A stretch of 8,527 nucleotides of DNA from Actinosomnolentus pattersoniae (SeqCode) (GTDB taxonomy: Bacteria > Actinomycetota > UBA4738): positions 1 to 8,527 of the forward strand of contig JACDCJ010000073.1 of NCBI GenBank assembly GCA_013817655.1, read 5' to 3'. The notes below the pieces were generated by a model. That model was not told the DNA's origin. It did no database searches and saw only the letters and a list, made by a program, of their open reading frames with translations. This document shows, piece after piece, positions 1-5,465 of the stretch; within the stretch, counting starts at the first letter, position 1; the number at the start of each line of letters is the position of its first letter. The position numbers were made by a program, and so were the translations under genes.

Positions 1-71
1 GCGACAAGGCGGTTCAGCTCGGCGTCGAGACGATCGACGAGGACGAGTTCCTCAGGCGTTCGAAAGGCTGA
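1..71 (+). CDS. ligA: C-terminal tail of a BRCT-domain protein, probably NAD-dependent DNA ligase (5' end outside window)
   Basis: The frame whose first full codon is at 3-5 reads DKAVQLGVETIDEDEFLRRS, then KG and a TGA at 69-71. The pattern K-A-x-x-L-G-V-x-x-I-D-E-x-E-F-L is the last helix of a BRCT domain, and proteins ending right after this helix are typical of bacterial LigA, the ligase that seals nicks during replication and repair using NAD+. Only 22 residues are visible, so the catalytic parts (nucleotidyltransferase, OB fold, zinc finger, HhH) cannot be checked. A DnaQ-like exonuclease or another BRCT protein is possible. The gene converges on the minus-strand glycosyltransferase and their ends overlap by 20 bp (52-71). 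It looks like a housekeeping gene bordering the polysaccharide locus. Confidence 0.7.
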   Translation, partial: DKAVQLGVETIDEDEFLRRSKG

Positions 72-1254
72 CCTGGCGGGCGACCTCCAGGTAGAGGTCC
101 CGACACCGCACGGGATCCAGCACGGAGGCGGCGTAGGAACGGGCGCGTTCCTCCACGCGGGCGCGGAACGCCGGGTCCTCGGCCAGACGTAGAAGGTGTG
201 CGCCGACCTGCTCGGCCTGGTCGCCGTCGATCTCGACCTTCAACGCCACGTCCTGAGGCACCTCGGCGAAGGATCCGAGGTTGTTGACGATGGCCGGCCG
301 GCCCTCCGCGAGCGCGCGGGCGAACGTCCCCGAGGACTCCCCAGCGCTCGGGTAGCGAAGGTTGATGACGGCGTCGACGGCCTTCAGGTAGAGGTAGAAG
401 CGCGCCAGGTCGACGTACCCGGCCAGGATGACCTTGCCCACGAGGCCGAGCTTGCGCACGGAAAGCTGCATGCCGCCGCCCGTCTTGTCGGCGCCGATCA
501 TGACGAGCCGCGCGTTGGGGTGCGCCGCCGCGAGCCGCGCGAACCCTCCCAGCACGGCGGCCGGCTGCTTCGGCCGCGTGATGTAGCCGAAATGCCCCAC
601 GAGGAAGGCATCCGATGGAAGCCCGAGGGTGGCTCTGGCAGCCGCCCGCCCGATCGCCCGAACCTCCCTCGGTGGCGTCCCGGCATGGTGAGGGATGACC
701 CATACGGGCACGTCGGGAGCGATCTCCCGCATGCGCTCGGCCGAGTCCTCGCTGTGCACGACGATGACTCTCGACCGGCGGGCCATCGTGCTGTTCGCGG
801 GGAAGACGAACTTCTCGAAGTCGGTGGCTGTCCCCTGGAGCCGGAGCTCGGCGAGCCGTAGCCCGGATTCGCCGTACTCCTCGGCGAGCACCCGGCGGTA
901 GCGGTCGGCGTCGAGGCGTTCCTCGACCATTATGTAGGCGATCAGGTGGTGCAGGACGAAGTCGTGGAACACCGTGATTCCGGGGCGCGCCAGCGCGGCC
1001 TCATACACCCACTTGTGGGCCGGGTTGTTTCCAAGGTGGTAGAAGATCGCGTCGTAGGATTCCGGCTGCGCGTTGGCCCGCCCGGGGTCCACGACCCGGA
1101 GCCCCGGTGGCGGCTTGAGCCTGCGAATCAATCTCGGCGAGGGGCAGAAGACGTCGACGCGCTCTCTTTCGGCGAGCAGCGGAAGCAGCTCGAACGAATA
1201 GTCGGCGATCCCGGACGCCATGGGGGGAAGGGGGGAGTACCAGGCGAGGCGCAC
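52..1254 (-). CDS. GT4-family (GT-B fold) glycosyltransferase
   Basis: This is a 400-residue cytoplasmic or membrane-associated retaining glycosyltransferase, expected to transfer a sugar from an NDP-sugar to a growing glycan. The N-terminal Rossmann half opens with VRLAWYSPLPP and SGIADYS (residues 14-20), the acceptor-side glycine-rich loop. FHD lies at 96-98. The C-terminal nucleotide-sugar half starts near GHFGYITRPKQ (220-230) and has the donor-site segment at about 298-323, with GESSG (305-309), E317 and GRPAIV, as in actinobacterial GT4 enzymes. I chose GTG at 1254 because it starts exactly at the first beta strand and lies 4 nt after the upstream stop. An in-frame ATG at 1326 would add 24 low-complexity residues and overlap the upstream gene by 68 bp. 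No clear Shine-Dalgarno precedes 1254, so translational coupling is likely. Sugar and acceptor are not predictable. Confidence 0.9.
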   Translation of the reverse strand: MRLAWYSPLPPMASGIADYSFELLPLLAERERVDVFCPSPRLIRRLKPPPGLRVVDPGRANAQPESYDAIFYHLGNNPAHKWVYEAALARPGITVFHDFVLHHLIAYIMVEERLDADRYRRVLAEEYGESGLRLAELRLQGTATDFEKFVFPANSTMARRSRVIVVHSEDSAERMREIAPDVPVWVIPHHAGTPPREVRAIGRAAARATLGLPSDAFLVGHFGYITRPKQPAAVLGGFARLAAAHPNARLVMIGADKTGGGMQLSVRKLGLVGKVILAGYVDLARFYLYLKAVDAVINLRYPSAGESSGTFARALAEGRPAIVNNLGSFAEVPQDVALKVEIDGDQAEQVGAHLLRLAEDPAFRARVEERARSYAASVLDPVRCRDLYLEVARQVSLSNA

Positions 1255-1258
1255 GGGC

Positions 1259-1690
1259 TCAGCGTTCGCCGCTGTCCGTGGTCGCGAGGCGCTCCCTGGC
1301 GCCGGGCTCCGGGGCGATGGCCGCAACGGCCCCGGACTCGTTCTTCTCGATGGAGGCGACGGTCATCGCGTCCCGAAGCGAGGCGATCTCCGCGCGGAGG
1401 TTCCTGAGTTCGTTTCCGTGGCGTGCGCTCACGCCCTCGATTCGGCGGTCCAGCTCCTGGATGATCAGCTCGGTCCGCTCCAACAGGTCCTTCGTCATCT
1501 GCTGATAGAAGCCGTCCCGGCGCGCCGCCACGCTGCCCTCGATCTCCTCCCTATCGAGCCGGACCTGCCGGTGGTAGACCTCGTAGCCGAGCGCGACGAG
1601 GTAGCGCCGTAGGGCTCGCCGCCGCCGATACCACTCGATGAACGTGCCCGGCAGGACACGATGGCCGATCCTCAGCAGGAAACGCCGCAT
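1259..1690 (-). CDS. Coiled-coil protein of unknown function, co-transcribed with a glycosyltransferase
   Basis: I do not recognise this 143-residue protein. It has a basic N-terminal part (residues 1-37) with a hydrophobic/aromatic patch GTFIEWYRRRRALRRYL at about 15-31. A long, charged, helix-favouring stretch with heptad-like hydrophobic spacing (about 38-113) follows, then an alanine- and glutamate-rich, probably disordered tail (114-143). No signal peptide or convincing membrane segment is seen; the first 20 residues could form a weak amphipathic membrane-binding helix. The gene is first in a minus-strand pair: its TGA (1261-1259) is 4 nt before the likely GTG of the GT4 gene, so the two are probably coupled. 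A scaffolding or chain-length role beside the glycosyltransferase is inference from position only. The ATG at 1690 follows a good -10 hexamer by 7 nt, suggesting a leaderless mRNA. Confidence 0.75.
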   Translation of the reverse strand: MRRFLLRIGHRVLPGTFIEWYRRRRALRRYLVALGYEVYHRQVRLDREEIEGSVAARRDGFYQQMTKDLLERTELIIQELDRRIEGVSARHGNELRNLRAEIASLRDAMTVASIEKNESGAVAAIAPEPGARERLATTDSGER

Positions 1691-1697
1691 GGTCTAG

Positions 1698-1703
1698 AGC
1701 GTA
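1698..1703 (-). promoter_or_regulatory. Candidate -10 element of a leaderless promoter for the coiled-coil/GT4 unit
   Basis: On the minus strand TACGCT (1703-1698) fits the TAnnnT -10 consensus. It is followed by 7 nt and then the ATG at 1690, so transcription would start at or next to the A of the start codon. No Shine-Dalgarno is present and no TTGACA-like -35 is visible at 16-19 bp. Leaderless genes with this arrangement are common in actinobacteria and Deinococcus. Confidence 0.45.
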
Positions 1704-1704
1704 G

Positions 1705-1775
1705 CGCACGGCCTCTGACTCTCGGACCGGAAGGAGACTGGCATGGAGTTCCGATGAAGTCGGTCGCACGGCCTC
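1705..1775. repeat. 11-bp direct repeat pair at 60-bp spacing in the divergent intergenic region
   Basis: CGCACGGCCTC occurs exactly at 1705-1715 and again at 1765-1775, start to start 60 bp. The first copy lies just upstream of the candidate minus-strand -10. The second lies upstream of a possible plus-strand -10 (1800-1805). This position between two divergent units would suit binding sites for a shared regulator, but chance in high-GC DNA is possible. Confidence 0.4.
1731..1757 (+). other. Strong Shine-Dalgarno followed by a four-codon ORF (possible leader ORF)
   Basis: AAGGAG at 1731-1736 sits 6 nt before an ATG at 1743, an ideal spacing, but the ORF reads only M-E-F-R before TGA at 1755-1757. 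The stop overlaps a second ATG at 1754 (ATGA). CGGAA (1728-1732) and TTCCG (1749-1753) could pair and hide the Shine-Dalgarno. The frame opened at 1754 runs out of frame into the permease gene and does not look like a protein. It could be a minimal leader ORF in the permease 5' UTR, or chance. Confidence 0.3.
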
Positions 1776-1799
1776 CAGGCTATGCCACTACCCCCTTGT

Positions 1800-1805
1800 T
1801 AGACT
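1800..1805 (+). promoter_or_regulatory. Weak candidate -10 for the export operon
   Basis: TAGACT matches TAnnnT in the intergenic region and would give a 5' leader of about 50 nt to a start at 1863, or about 110 nt to one at 1920. No -35 is seen at the right distance (1777-1782 is AGGCTA). If this is the promoter, the four-codon ORF at 1743 lies upstream of the transcript and has no role in it. Confidence 0.2.
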
Positions 1806-1850
1806 GGGCCGCAGGGCGTGTGGATAGCGCCCGACCTGCGCCTTTGACCG

Positions 1851-1856
1851 AAGGGA
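1851..1856 (+). promoter_or_regulatory. Shine-Dalgarno-like AAGGGA that decides the permease start
   Basis: AAGGGA at 1851-1856 is 6 nt upstream of a CTG codon at 1863 that is in frame with the permease. The conventional TTG candidate at 1920 has only a GGAG at 1898-1901, 18 nt away, which is too far. This favours initiation at 1863 with a rare CTG start. The in-frame TGA at 1845-1847 excludes anything further upstream. Confidence 0.35.
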
Positions 1857-1919
1857 CCACCCCTGGCCGTCACCCCCGACATCGCCGTCCGGACATCGGA
1901 GCCACCGCGGCTCCGGCCC

Positions 1920-2780
1920 TTGCGACGGCTGCGCGAGCTGGCCTCCTCTCGGGAGATCCTCGCGAACCTCGTCCGCAAGGAGGTGAAGGTCAAGTACAAG
2001 TCTTCGGTCCTGGGCGCGCTGTGGTCGATGCTGAATCCTGTCCTTTACCTGGCCGTCTTCACGCTCGTGTTCTCGGTCGTCCTGCGGAACGACATCCGGG
2101 ACTTCCCGGTCTACCTCCTGTCGGGACTGCTCGCGTGGAACCTGTTCTCGACCTCGCTCTCGTTGGCCTCACGCTCCGTAGTGGACAACGCGAACCTCGT
2201 GACTAAGGTCTACTTCCCCAGGGAGATCCTTCCGCTCTCCTCCGTGGGGACGGCGCTCGTGGACTTCGGCCTGCAGGCCCTCGTCCTGGTGGCGTTCATG
2301 GTCACTTCCGGCTACGACTTCACGCGGATCGACCTGTTGCTGCTGCCCCTATCGATGTTCGCCCTCCTCGCGTTCACCTCCGCGCTCGGCATGTGGGTGG
2401 CGGGGCTGAACGTTCGGTATCGCGACACGCAGCACCTGTTGAACCTCTCGCTGCTCGCCTGGTTCTGGGTCACCCCGATCGTCTACCCGAGCGGGTTCGT
2501 CTACACGGAGCTCTCCTCGAGGGAGTTCCTCGGCATCCGGCTGTTCGACCTGTACCTCGCGAACCCGATGGCTTCCGTCGTCATGGGGTTTCAGCGAGCG
2601 CTTTACGGCACGGTCTCCTACCCGGTCGAGGGGGGCCGGGAGGTGTTCGTCCTGGCCCCCGTCAGCCTGGGCTGGCTGGCTCTGCTCATCGGCGGCGTGG
2701 CCGTGGGATCGCTCTTGCTCCTCTTCCTTGCCTGGCGCACGTTCTTCCATCTGTCGGGCGACTTCGCGGAAGAGCTGTGA
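1920..2780 (+). CDS. wzm: ABC-2 polysaccharide export permease (Wzm/TagG/RfbA-like)
   Basis: This inner-membrane subunit of an ABC exporter moves an undecaprenyl-linked glycan out of the cytoplasm, working as a dimer with the ATPase encoded next. Counting from TTG at 1920 it has 286 residues. Family hallmarks are the amphipathic N-terminal stretch VRKEVKVKYKSSVLGALWS (18-36) leading to P40, NANLVTKVYFPREILP (90-105), NVRYRD (164-169) and WFWVTPIVYP (181-190). About six membrane segments lie near 36-55, 64-83, 108-130, 137-162, 174-194 and 250-272. The start is uncertain: a CTG at 1863 would add 19 residues, is better placed relative to a Shine-Dalgarno, and gives an N-terminal length closer to that usual in the family. 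The gene heads a plus-strand operon and its TGA overlaps the GTG of the ATPase (GTGA, 2777-2780), as expected for subunits made in fixed ratio. Confidence 0.93.
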   Translation: MRRLRELASSREILANLVRKEVKVKYKSSVLGALWSMLNPVLYLAVFTLVFSVVLRNDIRDFPVYLLSGLLAWNLFSTSLSLASRSVVDNANLVTKVYFPREILPLSSVGTALVDFGLQALVLVAFMVTSGYDFTRIDLLLLPLSMFALLAFTSALGMWVAGLNVRYRDTQHLLNLSLLAWFWVTPIVYPSGFVYTELSSREFLGIRLFDLYLANPMASVVMGFQRALYGTVSYPVEGGREVFVLAPVSLGWLALLIGGVAVGSLLLLFLAWRTFFHLSGDFAEEL

Positions 2781-3955
2781 CAGTCCCGGCCATCGAGGTC
2801 GCCGGGGTCGGCAAGCGATTCCGGCGGTACCGGGAGCGACCCACCTCGCTGAAGGAACGGCTGATCCGATTTCGGGTCACGGCCGACGACTTCTGGGCGC
2901 TTCGCGAGGTCTCTCTCGAGGTCCCCGAGGGCTCGACCCTTGGCCTCATCGGGCCGAACGGGTCGGGCAAGACGACCCTCCTAAAGATCATCGCGGGGAT
3001 CCTGCGTCCCACCGAAGGCAGCGTCCGCACGAGCGGCCGAATCGCCGCGCTGCTCGCGCTCGGAGCCGGCTTCCATCCGGAGCTGACGGGGCGGGAGAAC
3101 GTTTACCTGAACGCCTCGATCCTCGGCCTTTCCCGTCAGCAGACGGACCGGCTGTTCGACGACATCGTCGGGTTCGCCGAGCTCGAGGAGTTCATCGACA
3201 GCCAGGTGAAGTTCTACTCCTCGGGGATGTACGTGCGGCTCGGCTTCGCGGTGGCCGTCCACGTGGATCCCGCCATCCTGCTGGTGGACGAGGTCCTCGC
3301 GGTCGGCGACGAGGGCTTCCAGCGAAAGTGCCTGGACAAGGTGCGGGCGTTCCAGCGGGAAGGGCGCACCATCGTGTTCGTGACGCACGCGGTCCACCAG
3401 GTGCTGCAGGTCTGCGACCGAGCAGTTCTCCTGAATCGCGGCACCGTCCAAGCGCAGGGCGACCCCGGCGAGGTGGTCCGGGACTTTCGGTTGCTGATGA
3501 TGAAGAAGGACCTCGCGTATGGATGGGACCAGGGGACGAAGGAGATCGAGATCGTGAACGTGGAGATTTTCGGGGCCGACGGCGCATCCCGCGAGCACTT
3601 CCGCCCGGGGGAAGCCGTTGTCATACAGATCGACCTGAAGGCGAACACGCCGGTGTCCGACCCCATCATCTCCTTCGCCCTGCACGACCAGCAGAACGAC
3701 TTCGTCTTCGGCACGAACAACGACTGGCGTGGCTCGCGCTTTCCCGTTTTCGAGGGCAAGCACCGGGTGCAGTTCACATTGAAGTCGCTGCCGTTCGTGG
3801 GCGGGCGCTACTACGTCACTGTCGGCGTTCACGCGCGCGATGCGAGTCGCGTCTATCACGTGCACGAGCAGCGGTACTGGTTCGATGTCAAGCTCGGCGC
3901 GGAGAATCCGGGGGCCGTGTGGATCCCGGTGGAGTTCCGCGCCGAACCGCTGTGA
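2777..3955 (+). CDS. wzt: ABC transporter ATPase with C-terminal Wzt-type carbohydrate-binding domain
   Basis: This 392-residue nucleotide-binding subunit powers export of the polysaccharide through the adjacent permease. The ATPase domain (about 1-240) has Walker A GPNGSGKTT (59-67), Q-loop region GFHPELTGREN (98-108), signature YSSGM (147-151, the variant normal for Wzt/TagH), Walker B ILLVDE (167-172) with VGDEGF after it, and H-loop histidine 204 in FVTHA. Residues from about 250 to 390 form a beta-rich domain (NVEIFG, FRPGEAVVIQIDL, the GRYYVTVGVHAR strand) of the Wzt C-terminal type. In Wzt of modified O-antigens that domain binds the terminal cap or chain, which suggests this glycan is recognised before export. 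The start GTG (2777) overlaps the permease stop and yields VTVPAIEVAGVGKRF, the usual first strand. Which glycan is bound cannot be told from sequence. Confidence 0.95.
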   Translation: MTVPAIEVAGVGKRFRRYRERPTSLKERLIRFRVTADDFWALREVSLEVPEGSTLGLIGPNGSGKTTLLKIIAGILRPTEGSVRTSGRIAALLALGAGFHPELTGRENVYLNASILGLSRQQTDRLFDDIVGFAELEEFIDSQVKFYSSGMYVRLGFAVAVHVDPAILLVDEVLAVGDEGFQRKCLDKVRAFQREGRTIVFVTHAVHQVLQVCDRAVLLNRGTVQAQGDPGEVVRDFRLLMMKKDLAYGWDQGTKEIEIVNVEIFGADGASREHFRPGEAVVIQIDLKANTPVSDPIISFALHDQQNDFVFGTNNDWRGSRFPVFEGKHRVQFTLKSLPFVGGRYYVTVGVHARDASRVYHVHEQRYWFDVKLGAENPGAVWIPVEFRAEPL

Positions 3956-3971
3956 CGGGCGGGCGCTGCCA

Positions 3972-5465
3972 ATGAGGGTCCTCGTGGTCGCGCCCTATCC
4001 GCCCCGCCGATGCGGGATCGGCGCCTACGCGCGCGACCAGGTGGAAGACCTTCGATCCGAAGGTCACGACGTCACGGTCCTGTCGCCGCCGGACGGTGCC
4101 GGTGAAAATCGGGCCCCGTTCCTCGGAGGGGGCGCCTTCGTACGCGCGGCTCGTATCGGGGGCCGCTTCGACCGTATCGCCGTCCACTTCCAGCCGGCGC
4201 TCTACTACCGGCCACGCGCGCCCGTATCGAAGATCTGGACATCGCTCGCGCTGCTCCTGCTGACGCTTCGGCGCCGGCAGCTCGAGTTGATAGTCCACGA
4301 GGCCGATCCACCGGTCCGCCGGCGACCCGACTATCTGATACTCGGCCTCGCTTTTCGCTCATGCCGTCGCGTGAGCTTCCACACCGAGGCGGAATGGCGG
4401 GCGCTCGAGCGCGATTACGGCGTTCGGGTCCGAGGGCGGGTCGTTCCGCACGCTCTATCTCCGTCCGTTCGACCCTCGCGCGAGGACGCGCGTCGCGCAC
4501 TTGGCCTTCCCGCACGCGAACGGATCTTCGTGTGCCCAGGTTTCCTGCAATCTTCGAAGGGCTTCGATCGCGCGGTGGACGCGTTTGCGGCTATGGACGG
4601 AGTCGGCCCCGCCCGCCTACCCACCGGGGACGGCGAGGGCGCATCGCTGTACGTCGTCGGCTCCGTACGCGAGCGGACGCCCGAGAACGAGACCTACGCA
4701 CGGGAGCTGCGGGAGCGGTGTGCCCGGGTTCGGGGCGTCACGTTCGTGGAGGAGTACGTCGAAGACGAACAGTTCGACCGGTGGGTGGCCGCAGCCGACC
4801 GCGTCGTCCTTCCCTACCGGCGCTCATGGTCCTCCGGAGTCCTCGCGCGCGCACAGGCGCTCGGTACGCCCGCCATCGTTGCGGATGTGGGCGGGCTGGC
4901 GGAGCAGGCGGGGGAGCGCGACGTCGTCTTCAACGACGACGGCGGTCTGGCCTGGGCCATGCGGGAGGCCGCCGGGAGAGGCCACGACGAGCCCCCGATT
5001 ACCCGGCACCGCCCGCACGAGAGCGAATGGGATCCCTTCTACGAGCCACCCACCGCGCCCGAGGAAAGAGGGAAAGGACGACGAATGCTGCTGCTGCTGA
5101 TCCTGGTGTCGGTTCTCCTGGCCGCCCTCGCCCAGCTAACGCTGAAGCACGGGATGAACCAGGTCTCCCGGGAGGGAGCGATTCCCCTGTCGCTCAGCCG
5201 GCCGGGCGAGACCGTCCGGAGAGTGGCCTCGAACGTGTCGGTTTGGATCGGCCTGGGCATGTTCGGGCTCTCCGCCGCGATCTGGATCATCGTGCTGTCA
5301 CGTACGTCGCTGTCCTTCGCCTATCCCTTCGCCTCGCTCACCTACGTGCTCATCCTGCTGTTCGACAGGCTCGTGCTGAAGGACCAGGTGCCGCTCATGC
5401 GGTGGAGCGGCGTGGCGCTGATTGTGAGCGGCATCCTGCTGGTCTCGCGCACGCCGCACACGTGA
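3972..5465 (+). CDS. GT4 glycosyltransferase fused in frame to a 4-TM ArnE/EmrE-like membrane module
   Basis: The 497-residue reading frame has two parts. Residues 1 to about 345 are a GT4/GT-B glycosyltransferase: MRVLVVAPYPP, CGIGAYARD (14-22), HEADPP (109-114), the second-domain opening CPGFLQSSKGFDRAVDAF (188-205) and the donor-site segment at 283-309 with SSGVLARAQALGTPAIV. Residues 346-371 are a hydrophilic linker ending in basic RGKGRR. Residues 372-497 are a small multidrug-resistance-type protein with four hydrophobic helices, closest in pattern to ArnE/ArnF, which flip polyprenyl-phosphate aminoarabinose. No stop codon separates them, yet a good Shine-Dalgarno and ATG at 5085 begin the second part, so it may also be made alone. 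The gene follows the ATPase by 16 nt and ends in a GTGA overlap with the GT2 gene. A sequencing error or lost stop codon between two genes is the main alternative. Confidence 0.88.
   Translation: MRVLVVAPYPPRRCGIGAYARDQVEDLRSEGHDVTVLSPPDGAGENRAPFLGGGAFVRAARIGGRFDRIAVHFQPALYYRPRAPVSKIWTSLALLLLTLRRRQLELIVHEADPPVRRRPDYLILGLAFRSCRRVSFHTEAEWRALERDYGVRVRGRVVPHALSPSVRPSREDARRALGLPARERIFVCPGFLQSSKGFDRAVDAFAAMDGVGPARLPTGDGEGASLYVVGSVRERTPENETYARELRERCARVRGVTFVEEYVEDEQFDRWVAAADRVVLPYRRSWSSGVLARAQALGTPAIVADVGGLAEQAGERDVVFNDDGGLAWAMREAAGRGHDEPPITRHRPHESEWDPFYEPPTAPEERGKGRRMLLLLILVSVLLAALAQLTLKHGMNQVSREGAIPLSLSRPGETVRRVASNVSVWIGLGMFGLSAAIWIIVLSRTSLSFAYPFASLTYVLILLFDRLVLKDQVPLMRWSGVALIVSGILLVSRTPHT
5071..5078 (+). 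promoter_or_regulatory. Internal Shine-Dalgarno inside the fused GT4-membrane gene
   Basis: GGAAAGGA at 5071-5078 lies 6 nt before ATG 5085. It falls in the linker-coding segment, which is purine-rich from 5061 onward, exactly where an independent membrane-protein gene would start. The gene it sits in has no comparable Shine-Dalgarno before its own ATG at 3972. Confidence 0.6.
5085..5465 (+). CDS. Possible separately translated ArnE/EmrE-like small membrane protein (internal start)
   Basis: Starting at ATG 5085, in frame with the upstream glycosyltransferase, this gives 126 residues, matching the 110-130 usual for ArnE/ArnF and SMR proteins. Predicted helices are at about 2-19, 52-71, 76-95 and 105-121. 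AQLTLKHGM (16-24) fits the first-helix motif of ArnE-like proteins, with Q17 where multidrug SMR pumps such as EmrE have their essential glutamate. FAYPFASLTYV (78-88) matches the conserved third-helix AYP motif. Loss of the glutamate argues against a drug/proton antiporter and for a lipid-linked sugar flippase or flippase subunit. It would act in the cytoplasmic membrane, probably as a dimer, on a polyprenyl-phosphate sugar made by a neighbouring glycosyltransferase. Whether it is made free, only as the fusion, or both, is unresolved. Confidence 0.55.
   Translation: MLLLLILVSVLLAALAQLTLKHGMNQVSREGAIPLSLSRPGETVRRVASNVSVWIGLGMFGLSAAIWIIVLSRTSLSFAYPFASLTYVLILLFDRLVLKDQVPLMRWSGVALIVSGILLVSRTPHT

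Noticed and set aside
14..703. 229-codon minus-strand open frame, plus plus-strand frames across 196-1612
   Set aside because: They are antisense or shifted to the GT4 and coiled-coil genes. Their products are arginine/glycine/proline-rich without any family motif, as expected for high-GC shadow frames.
1844..1849. TTGACC as a -35 box for the export operon
   Set aside because: No -10-like hexamer is present 16-19 bp downstream; the sequence there is the GC-rich permease start region.
1661..2206. 181-codon plus-strand frame across the intergenic region into the permease
   Set aside because: It runs out of frame through the clearly recognisable permease, and its composition (Pro/Arg/Gly) looks like a shadow frame.
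2923..3231. Non-canonical ABC signature YSSGM instead of LSGGQ
   Set aside because: This variant is normal for Wzt/TagH-type polysaccharide ATPases and is not a defect.
2728..3975. 415-codon plus-strand frame overlapping the ATPase gene
   Set aside because: The ATPase in the other frame carries all ABC motifs; this frame is arginine-rich with none.
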